Positions 24,249 through 32,773 of a stretch of DNA of 63,890 bases are shown in pieces. The stretch's first letter is position 1. Each line of letters begins with the position of its first letter. The translations under genes and the position numbers were made by a program. The notes under the pieces were generated by a model, which saw only the letters and a program-made list of their open reading frames with translations, was not told the DNA's origin and did no database searches. Source of the DNA: Clostridia bacterium (GTDB lineage: Bacteria > Bacillota > Clostridia > Christensenellales > Aristaeellaceae); contig JAFRBK010000023.1 in NCBI GenBank assembly GCA_017404985.1, positions 1 through 63,890 on the forward strand, read 5' to 3'.

Positions 24249-26438
24249 ATGGCAGAGAAGACAAAACTGAAGCAGCCTGTCGCAAAAGGTGTTGCGAAAG
24301 TGCCTGTGATCATGCAGCTGGAGGTGCTGGAATGCGGCGCCGCCTGCCTGGCCATGGTGCTGGCGTATTACGGCAAATGGCTTCCGCTGGAAGAGGTTCG
24401 GCGCGACTGCGGCGTTTCCCGGGACGGCAGCAATGCCGGGAACATCATGGAAGCGGCCGAAGGCTACGGCATGGAGGTTGAAGGCTACCGGATGGAGCCG
24501 GAGACGCTGCGGGAGGAAGGGACCTTTCCCTGCATCATTCACTGGAACTTCAACCATTTTGTCGTGTGCGACGGCTTCAGGGGAAAGAAGGTTTACCTGA
24601 ACGACCCGGCCAGGGGAAACTACGCGGTTCCCCTGGAAACCTTCGACGAGTGCTTTACCGGGATCGTTCTGACGATGAAGCCCGGGGAAAAATTCGTGCC
24701 GGGCGGGAAGCCGAAAAGCGTGTGGGACTTTGCACGCAAACGTCTGGAAGGGGCGCACACCGCCCTTTTGTTTGTTGCGCTGACGACGGTGATTTCCTCC
24801 CTGGTCGGGATTCTGAGCTCCGGGTTTTCCCGGGTATTTCTGGACAAAATGCTGACGGGCAAGGAGCCGGGCTGGTATGTTCCGTTTCTGGCAGGCATGT
24901 CGGCCATTGCCGTGATCAGCCTGGTGACCGCGTGGATTCAGGCGATTTATTCCCTGGCGCTGAACGGGAAGATGGCGGTGACCGGGAGCTCCGCTTTCAT
25001 GTGGAAAGTGATGCGGCTGCCGATGGAGTTCTTTACCCAGCGGATGGCCGGGGACATCCAGACGCGGCAGCGCTCGAACGCTTCCATCGCGGGACGGCTG
25101 GTGGACACGATCGGGCCGCTGGTGCTGGACACCCTGATGATGGTTTTCTACCTGGCGGTGATGCTGCGGTATTCATGGCTGCTGACGCTGATCGGCGTGG
25201 CCTCCGTGCTCCTGCAGCTCCTGGTATCCAACATCATCTCCAAAAAGAGGGTCAATATTACCCGGGTCATGATGCGGGACAGCAGCAAGCTTTCCGCAGT
25301 GACCACATCCGCCATGGAAATGATTGAGTCCATCAAGGCCAGCGGTTCGGAGAACGGGTATTTTGAAAACTGGGCGGGATACCAGGCTTCTGTCAACACG
25401 CAGAATAACCATTACACGGAGCTGAACCAGTATCTCGGACTGGTTCCGAAGGCATTGTCGGCCCTGGCGAACACGGCGATTCTGGTTCTCGGCGTCTGGC
25501 TGACGATGCGGGGCGAATTCACCGTCGGCATGGTGATGGCTTTCCAGGGCTTTCTCTCCTCCTTCATGAGCCCGGCTTATTCCCTGATCGGAGCCGGGCA
25601 GACGATCCAGGAAATGCGCACGGATATGGAGCGCGTTGAGGACGTGATGGAATACCCGGATGACGTGATGCTGGAAAAGCTCTCGGAGCCGCCGGAAGAC
25701 AAAAAGGAATACAAAAGGCTCAGCGGCCGCCTCGAGATGCGGAACGTTACCTTTGGGTACAACCCGATGCAGCGCCCGCTGATCGAGAACTTTAACCTGA
25801 CCGTGGAGCCCGGCCAGCGGATTGCCTTTGTCGGGACGTCGGGCTGCGGAAAGTCGACGCTGTCCAAACTGATCTCGGGCCTGTACCAGCCCTGGAGCGG
25901 GGAAATCCTCTTTGACGGCATTCCGATCCAGGAACTGGACCGGGAGGTTTTCACCAGTTCCCTCGGCGTGGTGGACCAGGATATCATCCTGTTTGAAGAT
26001 TCCATTTCCGGGAATATCCGGATGTGGGACGACACAATCGAGGACTACGAAGTGATTCTCGCAGCCCGGGACGCGCAGATCCACAACGAGATCCTGAAAC
26101 GGGAAGGCGGATACGAATACCAGGTGACCGAAGGCGGAAAGGATTTCTCCGGCGGAGAGCGCCAGCGGCTGGAAATCGCCCGCGTTCTGGCCCAGAACCC
26201 GACGATTCTCATCCTGGATGAAGCGACCTCCGCCCTGGACGCCCAGACGGAATACGACGTCGTCCGGTCGATCAATGACCGGGGGACGACCTGCCTGGTG
26301 ATCGCCCACCGCCTTTCCACCATCCGCGACAGCGACGAGATCATCGTGATGGACCAGGGCAAGGTTGTGGAACGCGGCACCCACCAGCAGCTCATGGAAA
26401 TGAACGGCATTTACAGGGCGCAGATCGCCAGCGACTGA
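24249..26438 (+). CDS. C39-peptidase ABC exporter (NHLM_ABC1/PCAT type)
   Basis: 729 residues. The N-terminal C39 peptidase has Cys29 (QLEVLECGAACLAMV), His103 (NFNHFVVCDG) and Asp119 (LNDPARG), so it should be active. A six-helix ABC membrane domain follows (residues about 170-450), then the ATPase with Walker A (GTSGCGKST, Lys535), signature FSGGERQRLEIARVL and Walker B ILILDEATSALD. Such proteins cleave double-glycine leaders and export the peptide. The overall form matches the first ATP-binding exporter of NHLM bacteriocin systems. It is flanked by the HlyD-like anchor and a small protein leading into a second exporter. Confidence 0.93.
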   Translation: MAEKTKLKQPVAKGVAKVPVIMQLEVLECGAACLAMVLAYYGKWLPLEEVRRDCGVSRDGSNAGNIMEAAEGYGMEVEGYRMEPETLREEGTFPCIIHWNFNHFVVCDGFRGKKVYLNDPARGNYAVPLETFDECFTGIVLTMKPGEKFVPGGKPKSVWDFARKRLEGAHTALLFVALTTVISSLVGILSSGFSRVFLDKMLTGKEPGWYVPFLAGMSAIAVISLVTAWIQAIYSLALNGKMAVTGSSAFMWKVMRLPMEFFTQRMAGDIQTRQRSNASIAGRLVDTIGPLVLDTLMMVFYLAVMLRYSWLLTLIGVASVLLQLLVSNIISKKRVNITRVMMRDSSKLSAVTTSAMEMIESIKASGSENGYFENWAGYQASVNTQNNHYTELNQYLGLVPKALSALANTAILVLGVWLTMRGEFTVGMVMAFQGFLSSFMSPAYSLIGAGQTIQEMRTDMERVEDVMEYPDDVMLEKLSEPPEDKKEYKRLSGRLEMRNVTFGYNPMQRPLIENFNLTVEPGQRIAFVGTSGCGKSTLSKLISGLYQPWSGEILFDGIPIQELDREVFTSSLGVVDQDIILFEDSISGNIRMWDDTIEDYEVILAARDAQIHNEILKREGGYEYQVTEGGKDFSGGERQRLEIARVLAQNPTILILDEATSALDAQTEYDVVRSINDRGTTCLVIAHRLSTIRDSDEIIVMDQGKVVERGTHQQLMEMNGIYRAQIASD

Positions 26439-26455
26439 CGGGGGAGGTGAACCGG

Positions 26456-26662
26456 ATGGGCATATATGACGAACAGGTCCAGGCGCGCAAGGCGTCGGAC
26501 CAGGAGAAATTTGTCGATTCCATATACGAGATTGCCGGTTCGGTGATGGGCCGGCGCGTCAGCGACGCCCTGAACGACGACCGACGGGTTGCGGAGGACG
26601 CGATCGGGGATATTCTGAAGTATTACCATGCCAAACCCGCAGAGGTACCGGAGGAACTCTAG
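26456..26662 (+). CDS. Small protein between the two exporters
   Basis: 68 residues, soluble and charged: a helix with KFVDSIYEIAGSVMGRRVSD, then DAIGDILKYYHAKPAEVPEEL. The tail ILKYYHAKPAEVP resembles the cytoplasmic N-terminal segment found before the RPSGIMRR-like region in long NHLM_ABC2 proteins, so this looks like a piece of the second exporter made as its own chain. ATG 26456 follows GGGGAGG by 8 bp. The stop lies 3 bp before the next ATG. A second peptide substrate is a less likely alternative, since no double glycine is present. Confidence 0.6.
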   Translation: MGIYDEQVQARKASDQEKFVDSIYEIAGSVMGRRVSDALNDDRRVAEDAIGDILKYYHAKPAEVPEEL

Positions 26663-26665
26663 GAC

Positions 26666-28663
26666 ATGAACGAGATCCTGGAATACCAGCTCCGGCCCCA
26701 CGGGATCATGCGCCGCAGCGTGAAGCTGGACGAAAAATGGGACAGGGAAGCATCCGGAGCGATGCTGGCCACCCGGAAGGACGACGGCACGGTGGTTGCG
26801 CTGATTCCGCTGGGCGTGAACCACTACCGCTTTTATGACCATAAAAACAAAAAAAACGTCGTGATTGACCGGCATAACCGGGGCCTGATCTCGGAGGATG
26901 CCATCGCATTCTATAAACCATTCCCGCTGAAGAAGCTGGACCTTCGCACCCTGCTCAAATATATTCTGGACCAGGTTGCCCTGTCGGATGTGGTGTATCT
27001 GCTGCTGGCCATGCTGGCGGTGCTGGGCGTGGGCATGCTCCTGCCCTGGCTGAACAATCTTCTCTTTTCCGATGTCATTGCGTCCGGCAGCTATCGGATG
27101 CTTCTGGGCGCAGCGATCTTCATGGCCTGCGCCACGCTGAGCCGCCTCCTGTTCGGCTCCGTCCGGGACCTGCTTTCCGCGCGGATCAGCATCCGGCTGA
27201 ACAATAACGTTCAGGCGGCGACGATGATGCGGGTGCTGTCCCTGCCGGTGAGCTTTTTCCGGAATTACAGCGCCGGCGAACTCAGCACCCGGGCCGGGTA
27301 CATGAGCACCCTGTGCAACCAGATCGTCCGGTCCTTTCTGAACACCGGGCTGACAGCGGTTTTCTCGCTGGCGTATATTTCCCAGCTGATGACCTATGCG
27401 CCGTCCCTGACCGTGCCGGCGCTGGCGGTGATGGTGCTGACGCTGGCGGTGACACTGGTGACCATCGTTGCCCAGATGAAGGTGACCAAACAGCAGATGC
27501 TGGTTTCCAGCCGGGAAAACGGCATGAGCTATGCCATGATCTCCGGCATTCAGAAAATCCGCCTGACCGGGTCGGAAAAACGGGCGTTTGCGCGGTGGGG
27601 ACGCCTGTATGCCAAGGAAGCGGCGCTGTCCTACAATCCGCCGTTTTTCCTGAAAATCAGCCCGGTCATTACCATGGCGATCTCGCTGGCCGGCACGATC
27701 GTGATTTATGCCTTTGCCATCCGGAACGGGGTCAGCGTCGCGGAATACTACGGTTTCAACACCGCCTACGGCGCGCTCAGCGGCGCCTTTTCGGCAGTGG
27801 CCGGGATCGCTTCGGTGATTGCCAATATCCGGCCCATGATGGAAATGCTGCAGCCCTTCATGGAGACGGTTCCGGAAGTGGCGGAAAACAAGACCGTTGT
27901 CACCCGTATTTCCGGCGGAATCGAACTGAACGACGTCACGTTCCATTATGAAGGCAGCGACCGGCTGATCCTGGACGATATGGACCTGAAGATCAAGCCC
28001 GGCCAATATGTGGCCATCGTAGGCCGGACGGGGTGCGGAAAGTCGACGCTGATGCGCGTGATGCTGGGCTTTGAGACGCCGCAGCGCGGCTCCGTATATT
28101 ACGACGGATATGACCTGAAGAAGATTGACCTGCGTTCCCTGCGCCGGAAGATCGGCACGGTGATGCAGAACGGGAAGCTTTTCAGCGGCGACCTTTATTC
28201 GAACATCGTGGTGACGGCGCCCTGGCTGACGATGCAGGATGCCTGGGAGGCGGCGGAAACCGCCGGCATTGCCGAGGAGATCCGCCGGATGCCCATGCAG
28301 ATGCATACCATGGTGCTGGAAGGGCAGGGAGGGCTTTCCGGCGGCCAGCGGCAGCGGATCCTGATTGCCAGGGCCATCGCCCCGAAACCGAAGATCCTGT
28401 TTTTTGACGAAGCCACCAGCGCCCTGGACAATGTGACGCAGAAGAAAATATCCGACGCGCTGGAAAACCTGAAATGCACCCGGGTGGTGATTGCGCACCG
28501 GCTGTCCACGATCCGGGCCTGCGACCGGATTCTTGTGCTGGACAACGGGAAGATTGCCGAAGACGGCACCTATGACGAGCTGATTGCGCAGAACGGCATT
28601 TTTACAGAGCTGGTTGCAAGGCAGCAGCTGGAGGACGAATCAACAAAGGGGAACGCGACATGA
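26666..28663 (+). CDS. Second NHLM-type ABC exporter (no peptidase)
   Basis: 665 residues. The N-terminus (LRPHGIMRRSVKLDEKW, then MLATRKDDGTVVALIP) is the cytoplasmic domain typical of NHLM_ABC2 proteins, replacing the C39 domain. Membrane helices span residues about 100-380. The ATPase has Walker A VGRTGCGKST, signature LSGGQRQRILIARAI and Walker B ILFFDEATSALD. With the C39 exporter it probably forms a heterodimer or two-step pump. The next gene starts inside its stop codon (ATGA overlap). Confidence 0.9.
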   Translation: MNEILEYQLRPHGIMRRSVKLDEKWDREASGAMLATRKDDGTVVALIPLGVNHYRFYDHKNKKNVVIDRHNRGLISEDAIAFYKPFPLKKLDLRTLLKYILDQVALSDVVYLLLAMLAVLGVGMLLPWLNNLLFSDVIASGSYRMLLGAAIFMACATLSRLLFGSVRDLLSARISIRLNNNVQAATMMRVLSLPVSFFRNYSAGELSTRAGYMSTLCNQIVRSFLNTGLTAVFSLAYISQLMTYAPSLTVPALAVMVLTLAVTLVTIVAQMKVTKQQMLVSSRENGMSYAMISGIQKIRLTGSEKRAFARWGRLYAKEAALSYNPPFFLKISPVITMAISLAGTIVIYAFAIRNGVSVAEYYGFNTAYGALSGAFSAVAGIASVIANIRPMMEMLQPFMETVPEVAENKTVVTRISGGIELNDVTFHYEGSDRLILDDMDLKIKPGQYVAIVGRTGCGKSTLMRVMLGFETPQRGSVYYDGYDLKKIDLRSLRRKIGTVMQNGKLFSGDLYSNIVVTAPWLTMQDAWEAAETAGIAEEIRRMPMQMHTMVLEGQGGLSGGQRQRILIARAIAPKPKILFFDEATSALDNVTQKKISDALENLKCTRVVIAHRLSTIRACDRILVLDNGKIAEDGTYDELIAQNGIFTELVARQQLEDESTKGNAT

Positions 28664-29481
28664 CGAAACACAGGGAAGCAGCCAGGGAGAGCTTTCTCCG
28701 CTATGCGGAACAATACGATACGGCAAACCCAATGATCCGGCATAAAATTGAGCACACCTTCCGCGTGGCAGAACTTTCTGAAAAATACGCGGCGGCGATG
28801 GGGATGACGCAGGAGGACGCGGACTGCGCGTGGTTTTTCGGGCTCCTGCACGATTTCGGGCGCTTTGAACAGGCCCGCCGCTACGGCACCTTTGTGGATT
28901 CCCAGTCCGTGGACCACGCGGAGCTGGGGGCGGACCTGCTTTTCCGGGACGGGCTGATCCGGCTTTTTCCGGCGGAGGAGTATCCGGAAGGAACCATCGC
29001 GATGGCTGAGCCGGTGATCCGCCTGCACAACAAGCTCACCCTGCCGGAAACGCTGGATGCCAGGACGCGGTGCTTTGCAGAAATCCTGCGGGACGCGGAC
29101 AAGACGGACATCTTTCGGGTGATTGCCAGCATTCCTTTCGAGGACCGGATCGGCAGCAGCAAGGGGCGCTTTACCGAAGAGGAGGGGGCAAGCCCGGCCA
29201 TCATGGCCTGCGTGGCGGAGCACCGGTGCGTGCCCGGAAAGCTTCGGCGATCCCGCTTTGACGGGCATATCGCCCACTGTTGCATGGCTTTCGAAATGGT
29301 GACGGAGGCGGGGCGCCGGACGGTACGGGAAGAGGGATGGCTTCAGAAGCTGCTGGCGGAAACCGATCCGGCAGGGAAGCCGATCTGGACGGAAAAAGAA
29401 ACCGAACAGCTGCGCACGCTGCGCAGCGAAATTGAAAAAGCATGGGGAGTTTCCCTGGAGGGACAGGAGGGACCGCAATGA
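28660..29481 (+). CDS. HD-domain phosphohydrolase
   Basis: 273 residues. HD-domain metal ligands: HKIEHTFRVAELS (first His) and FFGLLHDFGRFEQARRYGTF (HD pair), then DHAELGADLLF and a later DADKTDIFRV. HD enzymes cleave phosphate bonds, often in nucleotides or second messengers; the substrate is not deducible here. It overlaps both neighbours by 4 bp (ATGA), so it is translationally tied to the exporter and the acyltransferase gene. No signal peptide. Confidence 0.82.
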   Translation: MTKHREAARESFLRYAEQYDTANPMIRHKIEHTFRVAELSEKYAAAMGMTQEDADCAWFFGLLHDFGRFEQARRYGTFVDSQSVDHAELGADLLFRDGLIRLFPAEEYPEGTIAMAEPVIRLHNKLTLPETLDARTRCFAEILRDADKTDIFRVIASIPFEDRIGSSKGRFTEEEGASPAIMACVAEHRCVPGKLRRSRFDGHIAHCCMAFEMVTEAGRRTVREEGWLQKLLAETDPAGKPIWTEKETEQLRTLRSEIEKAWGVSLEGQEGPQ

Positions 29482-30452
29482 TTCTTGCACTGTACGGAGC
29501 CGGCGCCATGGGACGGGAATTCAAATATATCGCCGGGGAAACCGGGGAGTGGGCGGAGATCGTTTTTATTGACGACCACGCCGCCGCGGAATCGCTGCTG
29601 GGCTGCCCTGTGGTCGGGTTCCATACGTTTCGGAAACAATATGCTCCGGAAAACGTCCGGTTCGCGGTGACCATCGGTGAACCGAAATTCCGACGGGAGG
29701 CTTTTCAGCGGATGGAAGAGGCCGGATTTCAGGGCGCCAGGGTGGTCCATCCCTCCGCATGCATCAGCCCGGACGCCGAGATCGGGGAAGGCGCGGTGAT
29801 CGCCCACGGAGCGTATATCGGCTCCCAGGCGCGCATCGGGAAAAACTTCTATGGGGCCAAGGGCGCTTCCATCGGCCATGATGCCGTCATCGGGGACCAT
29901 ACCCGGATCGGGGTCGGAGCCTTTGTGGGCGGGCACACCGTGATCGGAACCAATGCATTTATCGGAAGCGGGGCCATGCTGAAGGACCGCATCCGGATCG
30001 GCGATTACAGCGTGGTTGCCATCGGAAGCGCCGTGTTCACCGACGTGGCGGACCATACCACGGTGATGGGCAACCCGGCCAGAATCTACAACGAAGGAAA
30101 CCAGGAACTGCTCTACGCCCCCAGCCGCGAAGCGGCGGAACAGGGCAGGGAGCAGGCGCAGGAAAAACCGGCCCGGGAGGAAGGACTTACGCCGGACCGG
30201 ATTGCCGAGCTGTACTGGGAAGCATTTTCCCGCAATTTCGAGGGCATGGAATTCAATCCTGTCACGTTCCACTTCCACGATTCCGGCTGGGATTCCATCG
30301 CACAGATGGGCCTGATCAGCCAGCTGGAAGACACTTTCCGCATTTCCTTTAAGGGACGGGAGACCATGAGGATCAACTCCTACCGCACCGGCCTGGAATA
30401 CGTGAAGAAAAAACTGGAAGAAACAGACAGGAAAAAGGGAAGCGAGGGCTGA
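29478..30452 (+). CDS. NeuD-like hexapeptide acyltransferase fused to an acyl carrier domain
   Basis: 324 residues. Residues 1-75 form a PglD/NeuD-type N-terminal fold (MILALYGAGAMGREFKYIA). Residues 80-210 are left-handed beta-helix hexapeptide repeats (SPDAEIGEGAVIAHGAYIG, IGTNAFIGSGAMLKD), ending NPARIYNEG. After a charged linker, residues 240-320 are an acyl carrier domain with GWDSIAQMGLI, Ser273 being the expected phosphopantetheine site. NeuD/PglD enzymes acylate amino or hydroxyl groups of sugars; a fused carrier suggests the acyl group is delivered from the pantetheine arm. The AMP-forming ligase that could load it begins 2 bp downstream. ATG 29478 overlaps the HD gene stop. Confidence 0.82.
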   Translation: MILALYGAGAMGREFKYIAGETGEWAEIVFIDDHAAAESLLGCPVVGFHTFRKQYAPENVRFAVTIGEPKFRREAFQRMEEAGFQGARVVHPSACISPDAEIGEGAVIAHGAYIGSQARIGKNFYGAKGASIGHDAVIGDHTRIGVGAFVGGHTVIGTNAFIGSGAMLKDRIRIGDYSVVAIGSAVFTDVADHTTVMGNPARIYNEGNQELLYAPSREAAEQGREQAQEKPAREEGLTPDRIAELYWEAFSRNFEGMEFNPVTFHFHDSGWDSIAQMGLISQLEDTFRISFKGRETMRINSYRTGLEYVKKKLEETDRKKGSEG

Positions 30453-30454
30453 CC

Positions 30455-31882
30455 ATGGGAAAACTATGGGATTTTGAGCCATACGGCGACGAAGCGGCGC
30501 TGATTACGGATACCGGGGGCGCGATCACATACCGCGCTCTGTCCGCTCTGGCAGCGGAAACGGAGGCTGCAATCGGCAAAGACGGCGGCAGGAAACCGGT
30601 GATGTTCGTATGCCGCAACACGCCGGGCGCCATTGCAGGCTACATTTCGCTCATCAACCTGGGATATCCCGTGCTGCCGGTTTCGGCGGACACCCGGGAG
30701 GAGACGAGAAAGGCCCTGATGAACCTATACCGCCCGGGATTCCTGATGGTGCCGAAGGACATGCGCCCAGGCTACGCCGCCATGAAGGAAGAAGGCGAAT
30801 TCAGGGACTATGTGCTGCTGAGGACCAACTACGGAGAAACCTATCCCATTCACCCGGAGCTGGGCCTTCTGATTCCCACATCCGGCTCCACCGGGTCCGC
30901 CAAATACGTCCGCCAAAGCTGGGAAAACCTGCGCTTCAACGCCGCGGCGATCGCAGGATGCCTGGGGATTGCCCCGACGGACAAAGGCATCACATGCCTG
31001 CCCCTGCAATATACCTACGGCCTTTCCATGCTCCATGCGAACCTGCTGCGGGGAGCGGCCACGGTGGTGACGGAGAGCGGCGTGATGGACCCGGAATTCT
31101 GGGACCTGTTTGAGGCGGAGGGGGTGACGCTTTTCCACGGCGTGCCCAATACCTACGAGATGCTGCACCGGATCGGGCTGTTCGAAGACGATTTTCCGAG
31201 CCTGCGCACCCTGAGCCAGGCCGGCGGAAAGCTTTCCCGGGAGCTGCAGGCATACTATGCCGGCTATGCCGAAAAAAGCGGGAAGCGCTTCATCATCATG
31301 TACGGGCAGAGCGAGGCGACGGCCGCCATTACCTGGCTGCCTCCGGAGGATGCCCTGCGGAAGCCGGGATCCGTCGGCATCGTGATTCCGGGCGGAAAGA
31401 TCAGCCTCATCGACGCGGAGGGGAATCCCGTAACCGGGGAAAATAAACGCGGCGAGCTGTGCTACGAAGGGCCCAACGTGGCCATGGGCTACGCGCAGCA
31501 GGGCGAGGACCTGGCGAAGGGGGACGAAATGCACGGCCGGCTGCGGACCGGGGACATTGCGGAGATCGACGGGGAAGGATATGTGGCCGTCACGGGCAGG
31601 CTGAAGCGATTCATCAAGATGGCCGGGCACAGGATCAGCCTGGACGAGGTGGACAGCATCATCATGGACGAACTGAACATTCCCAGCGCCAGCGTTGGGA
31701 CAGACGACCATCTGGCGGTATTCGTGACAGACGAACAGTACAGGGAGATGGTGGGCGCCCTGATCCGGGAGAGAATCAGCGCGGCCCAGAAAGGCCTCCG
31801 GGTGCTGGTGATTTCCGAATTCCCGAGAAACGAGGGAGGGAAGATTCTCTATGCCGCGCTGCAGGAAGGAGCGGAAAAATGA
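30455..31882 (+). CDS. AMP-forming acyl ligase (ANL superfamily)
   Basis: 475 residues. Core motifs: TSGSTGSAKYVRQSW (P-loop, from residue 142), YGQSEATAAITWLP (A5), GELCYEGPNVAMGY, LRTGDIAEIDGEGYVAVTGR (A7-A8), KRFIKMAGHRISLDEVD, and a C-terminal NEGGKILYAAL whose Lys is the adenylation lysine. It should activate a carboxylic acid as acyl-AMP and load a thiol, most likely the carrier domain encoded directly before it. The substrate pocket cannot be read by eye. It overlaps the hydrolase gene by 4 bp. Confidence 0.87.
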   Translation: MGKLWDFEPYGDEAALITDTGGAITYRALSALAAETEAAIGKDGGRKPVMFVCRNTPGAIAGYISLINLGYPVLPVSADTREETRKALMNLYRPGFLMVPKDMRPGYAAMKEEGEFRDYVLLRTNYGETYPIHPELGLLIPTSGSTGSAKYVRQSWENLRFNAAAIAGCLGIAPTDKGITCLPLQYTYGLSMLHANLLRGAATVVTESGVMDPEFWDLFEAEGVTLFHGVPNTYEMLHRIGLFEDDFPSLRTLSQAGGKLSRELQAYYAGYAEKSGKRFIIMYGQSEATAAITWLPPEDALRKPGSVGIVIPGGKISLIDAEGNPVTGENKRGELCYEGPNVAMGYAQQGEDLAKGDEMHGRLRTGDIAEIDGEGYVAVTGRLKRFIKMAGHRISLDEVDSIIMDELNIPSASVGTDDHLAVFVTDEQYREMVGALIRERISAAQKGLRVLVISEFPRNEGGKILYAALQEGAEK

Positions 31883-32754
31883 TGAGAAACGACGGTAAAC
31901 GGGCGGGAATCGTTCAAAACACAGCTGGACTGCTGATTCTGCTGATTCTTTTGGCGCTGCTCCCCGCGGCTTCCGCGGGCGGGGAGGCGGCGGAAGCCCT
32001 TTCCTACCGGGTGGAGGAATGCAGCCTGGAACGGGACAGCATGCACCTGTTCGGGGAACTCTATCTGCCGGAAGGCGCGGAGGGGCCGCTTCCGCTGGTT
32101 ATTCTCTGCCACGGCCTGGGAAGCAACCATGAGAAAATGGTGCCCTACGCGGAGTTTTTCGCCGAAAACGACACCGCTGCCTACGTGTTTGATTTCATCG
32201 GCGGAAGCGAGGTAAGCAGGAGCGACGGAAAGATGACGGAGATGTCCGTGCTCACCGAGGCGGAGGACCTGGACGCGGTGATTGACTATTTCCGCGGAGA
32301 CGAACGGTTTGCGGAAGGCAAACTCTTTCTCTTCGGCGGAAGCCAGGGCGGGATGATCTGCCTGTATACGGCAGGAAAGCGGCCCGGGGATATCGCGGGG
32401 CTCGTGGCGCTGTATCCGGCGCTGAACCTGCAGGACATCTGCCGGCAGGACACAGCGAACGGCGTTCCGGATACCGTGCAAATCAGAAACCACATTGTCG
32501 GCAGCGTGTATCTGAAGGATATGCTTACCTTCGACATCTATGAGGTGATGAAAAACTATACGGGCCCGGTGCTGCTGATGCACGGGACGGCGGACCCCAT
32601 GGTTCCCGTAAGCTACGCAGAGAAAGCGGCCGAGGTGCTTTCCGACGCGGAACTGATCATCCTGGAGGGCGCTGGACACGGCTTCAAGGGAGCGGATCTG
32701 GAGCGGGCCGCAAACGACGCCCTCCGGTTCATCCGGGGAGAAAAACCGGAATAA
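31879..32754 (+). CDS. Secreted alpha/beta hydrolase
   Basis: 291 residues. ATG 31879 overlaps the ligase stop (ATGA) and begins a signal peptide (LLILLILLALLPAASAGG). The fold follows: LPLVILCHGLGSNHEKM (oxyanion loop), nucleophile elbow LFGGSQGGMI, Asp in LLMHGTADPMVPV and His in EGAGHGF, so the triad Ser-Asp-His is complete. It resembles carboxylesterases or acyl-peptide hydrolases acting outside the cell. In this operon it could remove an acyl group from the exported product or from a wall polymer; this is inference. Confidence 0.85.
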   Translation: MMRNDGKRAGIVQNTAGLLILLILLALLPAASAGGEAAEALSYRVEECSLERDSMHLFGELYLPEGAEGPLPLVILCHGLGSNHEKMVPYAEFFAENDTAAYVFDFIGGSEVSRSDGKMTEMSVLTEAEDLDAVIDYFRGDERFAEGKLFLFGGSQGGMICLYTAGKRPGDIAGLVALYPALNLQDICRQDTANGVPDTVQIRNHIVGSVYLKDMLTFDIYEVMKNYTGPVLLMHGTADPMVPVSYAEKAAEVLSDAELIILEGAGHGFKGADLERAANDALRFIRGEKPE

Positions 32755-32773
32755 AGAAAGGACAGCAGGAATT

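Noticed and set aside
26411-28498. 695-codon minus-strand open frame opposite the second exporter
   Set aside because: Composition is His/Gln/Arg-rich nonsense; the ABC exporter on the plus strand has all motifs.
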